DNA from: Cryptomeria japonica
Lineage: Eukaryota; Streptophyta; Pinopsida; Cupressales; Cupressaceae
Length of the DNA stretch: 64,000 nucleotides
Reading direction: 5' to 3'
NCBI RefSeq assembly: GCF_030272615.1
Contig: NC_081406.1
Coordinates: 399,358,939 to 399,422,938 of the forward strand
Both the position numbers and the translations under genes were made by a program. How positions within the stretch are numbered: the stretch's first letter is position 1; each line of letters starts with the position of its first letter. The notes beneath the pieces were generated by a model. That model did no database searches and was not told where the DNA came from. It worked only from the letters and a program-made list of their open reading frames with translations. Positions 10,645 to 23,787 of this stretch are shown here, piece by piece.

Positions 10645-12691
10645 AAAAGACTACATCTTTCGGCCTCGCAGATTAGCTTACTTTTATTTTTTCAGATTTA
10701 TTTTTCGGATTTTTTTTCATACAATTTCTACAAAAACTCGTACGAGTTTTCATAGAGGCCCAAATGACAAACTATAGGTATCGTACAGTCCATCCTAAAT
10801 TATCGTATGACTTGATGAGAATACTCATACGATATTCTGGATTTTGGTGTTAAAAACAAACTACATTTTTAGGGTTTTTCTTGTTGAATTTTTATGGTAC
10901 TAATGTTGACCCTGGCTTGTTGTCTATCTGCCTGAGAGATTTTAACACCCTAACCATTTTTTTTGTAGAATGCTTGTCAAAGAACACGCTTGTCACACAA
11001 AAACAATATGACTACTGATTCATTGCTTTTTATAGGTTGCCTGAGGAGATTCAACTGAACATCATGTATTCTTTATATTCTTTTTTTTTAGGCACTTGAA
11101 TTTCTATCTGGTTAATGAACAAAGTTGTCTTTTGTGTTTTAAGAAAAATCTAAGAGGTAGGAGAGTATGCTCTTGTCTGCATAGACAATTAGAAATCTAG
11201 ACCCTTGAAGATTTTTCTAAATTTGAGATTTATGCACCTTTAGCAGGCTTGTCACAGTGGGAAAAAGTAATCACCCTGTGAGACCCAAGTGAGTACAGGT
11301 GGACCTGAGCATTCCAACTCACTATAATAAATAGGCCTCTGGTGATTAAAGTCTTAGAGGAAGGAATTATTTGAGTTTTCTCTTTGAGATCTCTCATATC
11401 AAAAATTTTGTAGGGCCTCACGGTCTCAATCACATTTATGTGACTATAGCTTATTTCGGTACCTTGTCAGGCTATAGGCCTCAATCATGCTTGTGTGACT
11501 TCAAGGGGTAATTTCGAACAAAATTCCTGACTAAGAACTATAAGATAGAGGCTACCCAATTCACCTTCGAAAGGGGGATAATCTTTGTGCAAGAGAGATA
11601 GTAACTCTCCCAAGATACTTCCCATTTTGTGCTCCCATTAGCATTTGGAGTCAACTAATATGGCATTGAGAATCCATTGTGTGAGACTCAACGGCCATAT
11701 TTTGATTAGCTATTGGGTGTGTACCTAAGTCTACAAGAAAATATTTTCTTGTCTAAGCCAACATCCATAGGGCTAGCGTGGTGTGCTTGAAGTCATTATA
11801 CTTCTTACGTGTTTACTGTGTTTTCATCCCTGAAACTGAAACTGAAATACTGAAACTAGAGAAAACAATCAACAAACTCAGTGATCAAAAAACTGTCCAT
11901 GTCAAAAACTAGTCTCTGTCAGTCATCAAAACTCTATCCTAGTCAAAATCTAGTCTCTATCAGTCATCAAAACTTTGCTCGTGTCAGAAACTAGTCTCTT
12001 TCTAGTCCTCTATCATACAAGTCTATTGAATTATTATCTGGCTATACACAAGTTGTCGTACGAGTCTTCATTGGTCCTGTCAGTTTATCGTCTGGCCCTA
12101 TTATAATTATTGTTCGGGTATACAAAATTGTCATTTTGTTACCATATAATTGTTGTCTGGCCTTTAGTCTATTGTCGTATGAATAACCATCATACTCATC
12201 ATATTTCCGTCTGTAGAGCACTAGACTGTCGTGCGAGTTTAGGAAGCAACTCGTACAAGAAACTGCCTGTGTCATCTGAGAGCTATTAAATTGTCATCTA
12301 GATCTAAAAACTTTGTCGTACGAATTCCTGATTTTATCAGTCCAGAAACTTGTCTATCTACACTTTTTTCCAGAATAGTCATACTTGCCTAATCAGTTTA
12401 CAGTGAGCATAAAACTAATCATCATAATTCTACACATAAATAATCTTGATAGTGGACCCCTGCCATTGTGTTGCATGATTTTTTCGATCATCTTTCAGCT
12501 AGTTCAATCAATTACTTATCAAACTAAATCAAACTAAGTTACTTAGATCATGTCTTATACAGGATAGATCATTCCTGAAACCAGACTGATTCTTAGTCAC
12601 TTCTCTCAAATCACTACATCAAATGAACAACTAGCTTCAATTTGATCTTGACTTCTGCATCACATCTAGTTCTCGGTGACATCAGTCATAA
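10645..12691 (+). other. Gypsy A leader, non-coding, with TCGTACGA palindromes and short repeats
   Basis: Two kilobases between PBS and gag without a meaningful frame. It contains the palindrome ACTCGTACGAGT at 10,736-10,747 and TCGTACGA at 12,056-12,063 and 12,316-12,323, with degenerate relatives (for example TCGTATGA and TCGTGCGA) in between. A ~45 bp repeat with the core ACTAGTCTCTGTCAGTCATC recurs about three times at 11,885-12,005. Long leaders are common in Tat elements. Confidence 0.6.
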
Positions 12692-14361
12692 ATGCCTGCT
12701 CAAACTAGAAGTTCTCGTAAGAAACCTACCAAAGGCAAAGGACCATCTTTTTCATTATAGAATAATCCATTCTTTGTAGAGGACCCCATCTCTAATAAAC
12801 CTTCATCGGCAAATATACCAATTTTTTATCAATCCTTATCTCCCACCATGTCTAGAGAAAGGCAAGAAAGACAAGGTGCTAAACATGATACTTATGACAA
12901 TATCAACACCCATGCTAATGACAGTGATTCCTCATCTAGTGAGTCTGAAGCCTCTAAACCTACAGAAGTTGTTATAAATAGTTGTAAAAAAGATAAAGAT
13001 TTCCAAAAAATGATGAAGATTATCATGGCTAGAGAAAAAGAAGATTATTTTCTAGATTTAGCAAAACAAGGTGCTAAACTTCCTACTGATTATAACATTG
13101 AAACCCTTAGCGCTGGTAAATAAACAATTGCAAGCGTTATAGACTGAAATCACATAAATGAAAAACAAGGATAAATCATCAAAGCAATATTCTCTGGACA
13201 CGATATGCCTATTCCCATTTGACAAAAACCTTTACATGCCTCTGTTTCCTTAAAGAGTAGAGATTCCTAAGTTTGACAAATATGATGGTAATACAGATCC
13301 TCAAGACCATGTCAAAGAATTTAGCGCTTTATGTATGGAGTTCATGCATGAACAAACATATCTCATGCGCCTTTTCCTGAGGAGTCTAGGAGGACAAGCT
13401 ATGGAATGGTTTTCGAGCCTACCTATGGGAATTAAAATTTTTGAGGAATTAGTTGAATTGTTTCTCCAACAATACTCCTATAACATTCATCATCCAATCA
13501 CTATGATAGAACTTTGCAATACCAAATAGAAGATAGGAGAACCTTTTCTCACTTTTCTTCAACATTGGAGAAAGATGTTCTCTATATATTCATGGCCAAT
13601 TCCAGATTCTGAGAAGATGGATATCTTTGTTGATAACCTGATCCCTGAATTGAAATACAATATCCAAATACAAGTGTACCCTTCATTCAAAAAAATGGTA
13701 GATAGTGCCCTCAAAATGGAAGATGTGCTTATAAAGAAAGGAGATATATCACTTTGGAAAGAAACACAACAAATCTCTAGTAACAAAGAAAAGATCAAAT
13801 ATAGGAAATATGGAAAAGATAACAATAGAAACGTTGCTAATGATGGAGTGGTGGACACTATTAAAACAAAATCAAAACCCACAATATTTAATTGTGACGA
13901 AAAAACCTCTGAAGAAATGAAAAGAGTGGTTTAAGGAGAAACCTTGGCTTTCAAAGCCTAAATGCGATTTCACTCCTTTGGAAGAATCATATGAATCAAC
14001 TCTTAAAACTTTATTGGCAAATGATCTGATAACATTGCCAGACAACTCTAGACCATATGATCTAGAAGTTAAACCCAAATGGTGGAGCAAAAACAAATAC
14101 TGTGAATATTATCAAAACAAGGGTCGTACAACAAACAACTGCTTGAAACTCAAACTTGAGATTCAAGACCTCATCAATGCTGGAAAAATTGTTGTTGGAA
14201 ATCACATGACTAATGTTGGTCACAAAGCTTTTAAAGATCCCTTGCCTACTTATAAACAAGGTGATTCCTCAAAATCCAAGGGAGATGCCAAAGTCAATTA
14301 CACCTACGCTAACAATGAAAATGTGATCAACATGATTGAATCTTCCCAATATGAGTATTGA
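12692..14361 (+). pseudogene. Gypsy A gag (capsid and nucleocapsid)
   Basis: Starts at ATG 12,692 (MPAQTRSSRKKPTKGKG). The capsid-type Retrotrans_gag core is readable at about 13,265-13,740: IPKFDKYDGNTDPQDHVKEF, then LRSLGGQAMEWFSSLP, and the IFVDNLIPELKY block. A degenerate zinc motif, CEYYQNKGRTTNNC (usually CxxHxxxGHxTxxC), is near 14,100-14,140. Stops at about 12,758, 13,122 and 13,527 and at least two frame changes break it. Gag would package the RNA and form virus-like particles. Confidence 0.8.
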
Positions 14362-14579
14362 AACATGATCATAATGAAAGATAAACAACATAAAACACAA
14401 ACTGCAAATGTTGTAACCTGCGCTCAAAAAAAGGTTACTCTCAAAGGAGCTAGTTCCTGAACTCTTGATCAAACAACATCAAACCTATCGAATTCTTCAA
14501 AAAGACAACCAAATATGATCATGGCTAAATGTAAGCAAATCAATTCATCATCCTCTCCTATTTACAGCATTGTCGAACA

Positions 14580-15405
14580 ATTAAAATGAGCCACCACTCA
14601 AATCTCCATTTTTGAACTACTTAAGATCTCTTCTGCTCATAGAGAGATCCTGGACAAAGCTTTGCTCACTACTAATGTCCCCAAAGATTTAGATGTAGAT
14701 CAGTTTCAATCTATGGTGGGTCACCTGACTTCACCTCATTACCTCAACTTCTCTGAAGAAGATGTCAATTCACTGAATTACCCACATAACCAGCCATTAC
14801 ACATCAAATCTATGATCCATAAACACCGAGTCAAATGTGTTTTGATAGATGGGGGCACTGGTTTGAATATTTGTACCTATAGTTTATTGACATAGTTGGG
14901 ACTTGTTGAACGTGTCATTGATCCAACAAAGAAAATAAAAATAAAATCTTATAATGAAGAAGAAAGAACTTCTAAGGGTCTGGTACTATTACCGATCAGG
15001 TTAGGACCCATGGAGAGAAATGTTATTTTCCAGGTGCTTGACCTTTCTCTTTCATACAACATCTTGTTGGGAAGGCCATGGATTCACGAAATGCAAGAAG
15101 TGCCATCTACCAATCATCAATGCTTGAAATTTCCTTATAATGGAGTTGAAGTTAGTATTCCTGTTGATACAAGTTACACCTGTAGTGCATTAAAACAGTG
15201 TACTGATACATATGTTCCTCATAACAGAGCAGCCTCTACGGCTAAGAGTTCAGAAAATTTGATGAAAGATTTAGAAAAGAAATTGAAAATCATAGATACT
15301 GGTATGGATGGATACAATATAGAACCTGTACTTTCACTAATGTCTCTTCCTCCATTGCCAAGACAGTCTGGAAAACCATCAGAGGCTATGAAGCCACAAA
15401 CTTGA
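14580..15405 (+). pseudogene. Gypsy A aspartic protease
   Basis: Upstream of the catalytic site is the conserved spacer seen in this clade (ISIFELLKIS near 14,610; VPKDLDVDQFQSMVGHLTSP near 14,680). The active-site loop reads VLIDGGTGLNICT near 14,840-14,880 (DGG where DSG/DTG is usual, though DGG also occurs in this lineage). The closing strand ILLGRPWIHEMQEVPSTNHQ is at about 15,061-15,120, and CLKFPYNGVEVSI follows. One stop (14,893-14,895) splits it. Confidence 0.8.
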
Positions 15406-15530
15406 ACTCCAAATGTCATTTATGATGGTATTTTTTGCACAGTCCTCTACTTCCCTTGTAGATGAAATAGAAGAGGAGATTTTTCTCAAATGGATTTTTA
15501 AATAAGATAGTGAAAACAAAGAAGTGCAAC

Positions 15531-15690
15531 ACTATGAGATTTCCCCTGCACAATATGGTCTAGGCTATAAGATGATTCAACGCATGGGATATTCAGGTAT
15601 CGTTCCTCTAGGCAAGCGTCAAGAAGGTATTGTTGAACCTATTTAGCTACAAACTAAGTCTAAAAATGATAAATCTAGACTTGGATACCA
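15531..15690 (+). pseudogene. G-patch-like motif between gypsy A PR and RT
   Basis: The frame through 15,531-15,643 reads YGLGYKMIQRMGYSG followed by PLGKRQEGIVEPI, matching the G-patch spacing (Gly-x-x-h-h-x-K/R-M-G-aromatic ... G-K ... G ... P-I). G-patch domains bind RNA or RNA helicases and occur at the protease end of some retroviruses and plant retroelements. A stop follows at 15,643-15,645 and downstream residues (SRLGY) continue the pattern. Confidence 0.6.
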
Positions 15691-17160
15691 TTAAGAGGAG
15701 TCATCAAATTAAAAACATACTTCTCATCATCAATCTAAGTGGAGGAAAAAGATATTACCTTCAACATCACATGAAGTAAATACTCAGCAAACTCAGGAAG
15801 AGTATAAAAAAGAACAAGAAGAATTGGCAATCAAGAGAGAAGAAGCAGCTTGTAATCAAGTTGCAACTGTATCAACAATAACACTATAAGGAGTAGAAAT
15901 CCTAGAAGATATGAGAGAAGAAATCGAAGGAATTAAAGAGTTGTTTGCACCACTAAACATTCCAATCACATACATAGGTAGAATGCAAATAGATAATTCA
16001 GAAACTAACTCAAATGAGTATGAATGGGGTCCAAATCCTCTCTCAAGAAACTCTTGAAGAATGTAGTGCTATCATAGATGAAGCACAAGAGATAGTACGT
16101 TTGAAACTACAAAAGGAAATAGAGGAAATCAAACTAAAAGGACAAGAAGACTATGAACAATAGCTGAAAGAAGAAAGATCACAAGAAAATTCTTCACCTA
16201 CTATATCTCCCTCTAATGAGATAGAGAAAATCAGGTATGGGACTACAAATGAAGAATTGGAGGCTATAGAAGCAAGGTCGGTCATTAGTCCAGAGGAAGC
16301 TGAATGGAAAAGACGACAGAGACTAATAGAGTCATCAAGGTTATGTCAACAGGTATGTCAAATACAAGTGATCATTGAACCAAATCACGAAGGAACTTGT
16401 AGCATTAAAGATGTAGATATTGATACTATACATATTTTCACTAAGCCACTTGAAGAAGAGTTAGAGACTTCATCTTCTGACTCTGATCACCCTAACATAA
16501 GCTCTATTTATGACATTACCTACTCAACACCAAACTATGACTACTTTGTCATGAATGTTGAAACTCTATCGGCTGAACCTATCATTGTTGAACCGCGATA
16601 TGTAGTCCATTCTGAAGTATAAGATGATGCTAGTGGTAGGTCTGTTGGGTTAGGTCCCCTACATACTAACGTAAACTTTGATAATCATGTTCCAACTCTT
16701 CCCGGTCTCGAGATGCTTACGCAAGGCATTCTTCTAGAACTTGACTTGTCGGTCTGAGGTTGTGATGATAATATCGTGAATTCCCTTGAACCTCTTAAAT
16801 CTTTATCCTTGGTACATCCTAAGCTAATTGAATGTACTCTTCAAGATCAACCTTTGAATATACCTACCTTTGACAATGACTATACATTAGCCTATTATCT
16901 TAATGCGGTTGAACAAATGGACTCTTCCACCAGTGAACAAAGTGAGAACATGACAACAACAAATGTCAAGTATCTTAGTCGAAAAAATAAAAATAAAAAA
17001 ATCTAATGGCGAAAACCACACTATGGTGGTGTTAGAATAAAAAATAGTAAAAATAAAGGATGTACCTGATGGTGAAAGCCTCTCTGAGGTTCCTGAAGCT
17101 GAGATACTTGACATTTTGTTTAATCACTTTCAAGAGTGATCATCAATGTGAATTGAACCT
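15691..17160 (+). pseudogene. Gypsy A acidic spacer between protease and RT
   Basis: About 1.5 kb of Glu/Asp/Lys-rich, poorly conserved coding remnants (for example EEELETSSSDSDHPNISS near 16,455-16,510, then DYFVMNVETLSAEPI). Stops and frame changes are frequent. No fold is recognisable; in Tat-type polyproteins this position is a variable linker. Confidence 0.5.
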
Positions 17161-18050
17161 ACAGAGCCAGTAAAAATTGGAACAGAAGAAGCTCAGCACA
17201 CCATACATGTACCTCAATCCTTGTCAACCGAAGAACTAAAAGAATTTACTGATTTCTTCATGGAAAATAAGATCAATTTTGCATGGACATATGTTGATAT
17301 GTTGGGTCTAGATCCTGACCTCAAAATGCATCATCTTTCTATCACTTCTAGAGTTAAACCTGTTAAGCAAAAAAATCAAAAAATGCATCCTCATGTTGCA
17401 TTACTTGTTAAGGCTGAATTAGAAAAATTACTATAAGTTCATCAGAGAAATTGATTATGCCAAATGGATATCTAATATTGTACCCATTTCCAAACCTGAC
17501 AAATCAATACGTGTGCATGGATTTTAGAGATTTAAACAAAGCTTGTCTAAAAGATGATTTTCCACTACCCAACATAGACATGATCGTGGACATGATTGCT
17601 GGCTATGAAATGTACTCTTTGATGGATGGTTTTTCCAAATACAATCAGATCAAAATTACACCTGAGGATCAAGAGAAAACAACATTTACTTGTGCATGGG
17701 GAACTTTCTACTGGAATGTAATGCCTTTCGGTTTAAGGAATGCAGGCACTACTTATAAAAGAGTTGTAAGAATAATTTTTCATGATATGATGGACAAAAA
17801 CATGGAGGATTATGTTGATGATACTCTAGTTAAATATATGAAAAGATCAACACATCTATCAGAAATAGGTCCAATATTAGATAGGATGGAAAAATTCAAA
17901 CTCAGATTAAATCCCAAGAAATGTGCATTTGGGGTTACATCTGGTAAACTCCTAGGATGTATTATTTCAGCGAAAGGAATTGAAGTGGATCCAGAAAAAG
18001 TTAAGGCTATCATGGAAATGCCACCTCCAAATAATGTCAGTCAAATGTGA
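17161..18050 (+). pseudogene. Gypsy A reverse transcriptase
   Basis: An N-terminal block (FAWTYVDMLGLDPDL near 17,278) and MHHLSITSRVKPVKQK lead into RT. Core motifs: CMDFRDLNKACLKDDFPLP near 17,514, YSLMDGFSKYNQI near 17,610, FGLRNAGTTYKRV near 17,728, and the catalytic YVDD near 17,812. The thumb region follows (RLNPKKCAFGVTSGKLLGC). One frame change near 17,440 and the stop at 18,048-18,050 break it. The catalytic residues remain. Confidence 0.88.
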
Positions 18051-18596
18051 AGTTTACAAGGGCGGCTCCAATCAATAAGACGCTTTATTTCTCAGCTAGC
18101 AAATAAGGCTCAACCATTCACAAAGGCATTATGGAAAGGAGTTATATACAACTGGGATAAAGATTGTGAACAACATCTAAAGAAAATCAAAGAATATATT
18201 TCTAGTCCACCTATATTGATGCCACCAATTCAAGGCAAGCCATTGATTCTCTACATAACAGCTACCGATACATCACTGGGGACACTTTTGGCACAATAGG
18301 ATGAGAATAAAAAGGAAATTGTTATATATTATATCAGCAGGACCTTGGTGTCCTATGAGATGAACTATAATATCATAGAGAAAGCTTGTTTGGCATTAGT
18401 CTTTGCATCACAAAAATTAAGACACTACATGCTAGCATATTCTATCAAGATGGTGGCTAAGATTGATCCTCTCAAATACCTTCTCAGCAAAGAAACACTT
18501 ATAGGAAGATTGGCTAAATGGGTCATGGTTCTTATAGAATTTGATATTGAATATATAAAATCCAAAGCTATCAAAGGACAGGTCATTGTAGATTAA
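18051..18596 (+). pseudogene. Gypsy A RNase H (first, gypsy-type)
   Basis: Joins the RT thumb (QLANKAQPFTKAL near 18,098) to RNase H: ITATDTSLGTLLAQ near 18,258 (first Asp), NYNIIEKACLALVFASQKLR near 18,365 (Glu), and KIDPLKYLL near 18,460 (Asp). It continues to LAKWVMVLIEFDIEY. Stops lie at 18,298-18,300 and 18,594-18,596. Confidence 0.82.
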
Positions 18597-18639
18597 CTTG
18601 TTGATTCTCCTCTTGAAGACAATCAACCTTTGCACATAG

Positions 18640-19254
18640 AATTTTTGGATGAATCTATCATGCACCTTACTCAGTGATCATGGAAATTGTTCTTTGATGG
18701 GTCTTTCACTCAACAAGATTCTAGTGCTGGAATACTTTTTATCACTCCTCAAAGATATTCAATCCCAAAGGATTACAAAATTCTCTTTCCATGCACAAAC
18801 AATATTGAAAAATATGAAGCCTTGGTCAATGGAATCAAGCTAGCTATTGAATGGACGGTTGTTGAGTTACACATCTATGGAGACTCTCAACTAATTATCA
18901 ACCAAATCAATGATATATATCAAACTCAGGATGAGAAACTGATGCCCTATAAAAGAATGGTTGATGACCTCAAGAAATACTTTACCTTTGTATCATTTCA
19001 GTAGATTCCTAGATCAACAAACAGAGCAATAGATGCTTACATTGGCGTCTATACCACAGCTACAAGAATTTGAGTTCCGCTATGAATTCCTGGTGGAAGA
19101 GTTACATTATCCTACTTATGATTCCCCTAAATCCCAGATGGTATGTTCTATCATTGGACATGATTCATCTTGCTATAGACATATTTACTCTTACTTGCAT
19201 GACCAAATTATTCATGCTAATCTTACCCGTAATGAAAAAAGAAACCTAATCTGA
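18640..19254 (+). pseudogene. Gypsy A second RNase H (aRNH, Tat hallmark)
   Basis: A second, distinct RNase H fold follows: LFFDGSFTQQDSSAGILF near 18,690 (Asp), NIEKYEALVNGIKLA near 18,802 (Glu), IYGDSQLIINQIND near 18,875 (Asp), and a last Asp in the IDAY region near 19,030. This archaeal-type RNase H between RNase H and INT is known from Tat-lineage Ty3/gypsy elements and some plant LINEs. A stop at 18,676-18,678 and one near 19,003 interrupt it. Confidence 0.8.
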
Positions 19255-19302
19255 AATGCTTCATGGTATGTCATCATTGCTAATGATCTATATAGGTGAG
19301 GT

Positions 19303-20421
19303 TTGGATAATACTTTGCTTAGATGTCTAGAAACTGAAGAGTCCCAACGTGCATTATCTGAAGTGCATGAAGGTATTTGTGGATCTCATTCAAACGGTCT
19401 AACTTTAGCTCAAAAATTGCTAAGGGCTAGCTACTACTGGCCAGATATGGAGAAACATGCTATAAGATTTGCTAAAACTTGTGAGAAGTGTCAGCTAAAT
19501 GGAAATCTCATACATGCTCCAACAAGGGATCTAATACCTTTTATCACACATTGGCCTTTTCAACAATGGGAGTTTGACCTCATTGGCCAAATATATCCTG
19601 CATCATCTAACGAACACAAGTTTATCATAACTACCACTGAGTACTTCACTAAGTGGATAGAAGCAAATCTACTAATCAAAGCAACTGATAAACAAGTAGC
19701 TTTGTTTATCCTTAACTATATTATTTGTACGTATGGGATACCTTCTTCCATTGTGACTAACAATGGAGGGCAGTTCAAAAATAAAAATCTAGATGAGCTC
19801 TGTGAAAATTCGAAAATCAAACAACACTCGTCATCCATCTATTACCCTCAAGGTAATGGACAAGCCGAAGCATCTAACAAAAATTTGCTGACTATCTTAC
19901 ACAGAACAGTAAATAAATCTGGAAAGGATTGGCATCTGCAATTCAATTCTGCACTATGGGCTTATAGAACAAGTATCAGAACACCTATTAGGGCTACACC
20001 TTTTTCTTTGGTGTATGGATCCGAAGCAGTCTTGCCTGTTGAGGTGGAAACCTTCTTTGAGAGTCTTTGCAAGGCCTTGTTAGTGATGAAGACTATAAAA
20101 TATCTAGATTGCAATAACTCAAGTTGCTGGATGAACGTCGGCAAGTGGCATTTGATCATCTGAGAGTGTACCAAAAGAGAATGTCTAGAGGTTATAACAA
20201 GAAAGTTTGACAAAGAGAATTTTAGGTTGGTGACCTTGTTTTGAGAGAAAAACCTAAAAATCAACAGTTTAGAGACAACAAAGGACAGTTTGAACCCAAC
20301 TGGATGGGTCCCTACATCATTACTATAGTCTTTGTCTCTGGTGCCTATCAACTCTCAACATCGAAAGGAGAAAAGCTTCGTGAACCGATCAAAACCATTC
20401 AATTGAAGAAATTCTTCACTT
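19303..20421 (+). pseudogene. Gypsy A integrase
   Basis: The zinc domain is seen as HEGICGSH ... CEKCQ (about 19,362-19,495). The rve core has WEFDLIG near 19,570 (first Asp), IVTNNGGQF near 19,752 where the second catalytic Asp of the usual TDNG motif reads Asn, and GQAEASNKNLL near 19,860 (Glu). The C-terminal block (MGPYIITIVF ... KKFFT) ends at 20,421 after a frame change near 20,060 and a stop near 20,161. The catalytic substitution alone would inactivate it. Confidence 0.85.
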
Positions 20422-21942
20422 AGTATTCTCTACTGCAACAACCTATAGAGCTAAAATATCCTAAAAAAATCAAATGCCTTAGTGAAAACCTGGTATACCA
20501 CCTTGGTAAAAAAAAAGGGATCTTTGCTAGGCAGGTGAAAACCTGGTAAATAGGCGCCTCTTGTACTCAAGCGCTCCATCTATCAACGCAAATTTGGCAT
20601 TTCCTGTTTTCATTCCCGCTTTCCTACATCTTTGCTTTCGCTTGTACATATCTTTTAGTCGCTTTTGTGACATCTGGTTCTTTTGAAACTCTCATGGCTT
20701 GAAACCGATGAATGTCCTAGTCTTAGGGTTATTGACTGATCAATTTTCATGTCCTAAGAAGTATCAACCAAGTCATCTTTCTGTCGGCAGTATCAGGTCA
20801 TCCGCTCTGAGTCAGTCATCTATCTCCAAACTACTGAAGAGTTTTATCACTGATTAAACAAGCAAAACAAGACTACTGAAAACAATCTTTAAATTGTTTG
20901 AGATATGATCAAAATTTTCTTTGTGTGTTATCTTTTAAATTGGTTTTCGATTATTATTCCCTTTGAGTAACTCGAGGAAGTCTATCTTGACTAAAAGAGG
21001 CAAGGATTGGGGGCATAATACTTTTCTTTGTTTTCTGCTTGTAGGAATGACTCTGATAATTTGGAAACATCTAATCAGTTGGGTGTCTGTGATAAGTGCC
21101 TTCACATTAAGGTGAAATCGCCACACATACCTCAACTCCGCTTATTTGTATGCTATAGGGAGGTTGGAGTCATTTCTTTGTCTATTTGATGGAATTTCTT
21201 TAATGTGCAATCCAGATGCATGCATAATCTATCTAAGGATATGAACGATAAAAAGGGTCATTGTGGACAAGATAATTAATAGTGCATATGAAAAGAAAGG
21301 AATTCTATTTTGCCTGTTGTGTTTGTAAAAAGCTTAGTGATAAAAATTAAGCATACCAAATCCAGTGGCTATTTTTAGGTTGCATTCATTCTAAATTTTA
21401 TGCAATTTAAGTGATTTCGGCATGATAATAATGATCTCTTTATCTTTTGAATGAGAGTTTGAAGTGATCATCATTTCTCAGCTAAGTGGTCTCTTTTTCA
21501 TCATCGTTTCTCTGATCGAGTACTTGTGTATTGAGATTTTAGCTACATACATAAGCATCTTATATAGATCCATACATTTCATTATATACTTATTTGTATT
21601 CATATTATTGAATGAAAAATAGATATTTGCATTACTAGTTACTCATTTTCATTATTTATTTGCATATGAAATAGAAAAAACAAACATCCATATTCATTTT
21701 CATTACATACATCCATACTGAAAAGATATGCATCCATATAGAATAAAGCATATAGAAAGACATCTCATAGTCAATCAACACATGTACGATGAAATCAAAT
21801 CAAGAGCTCATATATCTCATTATAATATCAGTGTCTAAGAGTACAAATGATATCAACTGTCAAATACAATGTCTCATCGGAGCAAGAATCGTATAGGCTA
21901 CAAAAATGGGGTATATAACAAAATCTAGGAGATATAAAAAAT
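20422..21942 (+). other. Gypsy A post-INT non-coding region
   Basis: Starts with two copies of GTGAAAACCTGGTA (about 20,481 and 20,537), a motif type often found after INT in this clade. A purine-rich AAAGAGGCAAGGATTGGGGG lies at about 20,995-21,015 and could be an internal PPT. The rest is AT-rich, with CATCCATA/CATACAT phrases around 21,580-21,750. No gene is seen. Confidence 0.55.
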
Positions 21943-23787
21943 CTAGCTCTCTGCCTCTCCCTCATCGTCAGGTGGAGGAGGTGGTGCCTGCTGACTGACA
22001 TCTTGTCTAGGTTCCCTAGCTCCCTCAGATTGAGCCATATACTAAGAATATGGAACAACCTGTTGTGCTATTAGGACCGCTACACTATAAGCTGCGATGT
22101 AATAAGCTGCATGACTTGTCTGATGCAAAACCTCTTGCTGAAGAGAATCACGCTCTTCTCTCACCTCTACAAGTTGTCGATCTCGCTCTGATCTCACATC
22201 TGCAAGTTGTCGATCACGCTCAGCTCTGATCTCAACAAGCCATCGGTCTCGTTCTGCAAGCTGCATCTGCACCACTGTCAATTGTGACTACAAACCTGTC
22301 AACCTCGATCTCAAAGATCATACTACATCTGGCACTGCCCGCTCTCTCCCAATATCCCCCTCTCCACCTCCTTTCTCATCTCTATGCTTCCTAACCTACC
22401 TAGGAGTCTCTCTCTCCTCCTCACCTCCAATCTCTTCTACCCTAGAACTACCAGCCTCAACCCCAACAACTCCTAAGGATCCACCCTCCCCTCTCTGTCA
22501 TTGTCTACCTTTCGCTGGTACCCTGCTACTACTAGCACCAGGATCACCTCCTGCCCATCTAGGTACATTCTCTCTTTGTCCCTATACCTGATCCTATGAT
22601 GGTGCATCCTCCTCAACCTCCTCTATAAGAGGTGCATGCACTCCCAGATTTGTAAACCAAGGAAAATGATGTCTCTAAAACCAATCTCTATATTAGGGCA
22701 ATGCCCCCGCATCTACCAAATCCTCTAGATAATCCCATCTCTACGACTCTAAACCTACTAACTCCTGCATGCTCAACACATATGATAGTCTTAGTGCCCA
22801 TCCTCATCTCTCCTCCTCCCCATATCGAGCATAGGCTATGAACTCCTGGGATATACTCTGTGGTCTCCCATACTATCTCATCACCCTAGATACTATAAAT
22901 CGCTCAATAATAGACACCAATCTGCCAATGAGAGGTCAAGTCATAAACATATCCTTCCTTTGTGGTCTCCAATCATCCCACAGCTCTCGACCCTTATACA
23001 GTCTTCATACTACAGTAATCAAATCATCTAACTGCCTCCTCCAATAGTGAGTCTTGCGCAGGTGGGGCTGAGTAACATAACCTGAATAACAACATACAAT
23101 AAGCTGGTGCGCCCCTCTAGAATAATCTACAATAGGTTTGCATACCGGGATATGCTCCCATGCCCATATTTGTAAAACTAAGACACCTATTGCAATTCTC
23201 TTCCCCTCCTGATACACAATCTCATGCATCTCATGATACATATGAGCAAGTAAGCATGATCCCCACCCTAATCTCACTGGATGAGTCAATAATCTCTCAA
23301 GCATTCGGCCCCAACCACATAGAAATCCCTATTGTCCCCTATCAGGAATCACAAAACAACCAATCATACTTGCCAAAATGCAAGCCAGAGGGTACTGCGC
23401 ACCATATCTTCTTATCAAATCATCCCAAGTAGTATCACGATCAAGAATAGTCTCATCATGGAATATCCATCTCAATGCCAAAATACCTCATTGTGGAGTA
23501 GAATCATAATCAACCTTATCTCCAGCAAACGAAATCCTCAAAATCCTATATATATCCTCCGGCATGATGATCATCTCCCCAACCAGTAAATGAAAGGTGT
23601 TATGCTCCGAATAAAAATGCTAGACTAAAGCAGTCAACATACCGTGATTCACATGAATATCAGGAATTTGTGATAGGTATCTAAATCCACACAAACCAAT
23701 ATGACCTCTCTCTACATCTTATAACTCATGAATCAGCCTCATCATCGACGAAAATGTACACCGAAACTGAATATCAGGAAACTAAAT
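21943..23787 (-). pseudogene. PMD (MAIN-like) protein, exon 2, antisense in gypsy A
   Basis: On the minus strand the exon starts after the acceptor GATTTTGCAG (above 23,787) and ends at a TAG (21,943-21,945) after an acidic tail (PDDEGEAES). PMD motifs in order: HNTFHLLVGEMI and PEDIYRILRI near 23,610-23,540; ACILAGMIGCF near 23,390; LLAHMYHEMHEIVYQEGKRI near 23,260; LQIWAWEHIPV near 23,170; YWRRQLDDLITVV near 23,050. Toward the C-terminus is a coiled coil of four 11-residue units (ERDRQLADVRS type, 22,270-22,150). Stops and shifts between 23,760 and 22,300 break it. It is homologous to the copy at 1-1,345. Confidence 0.75.
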
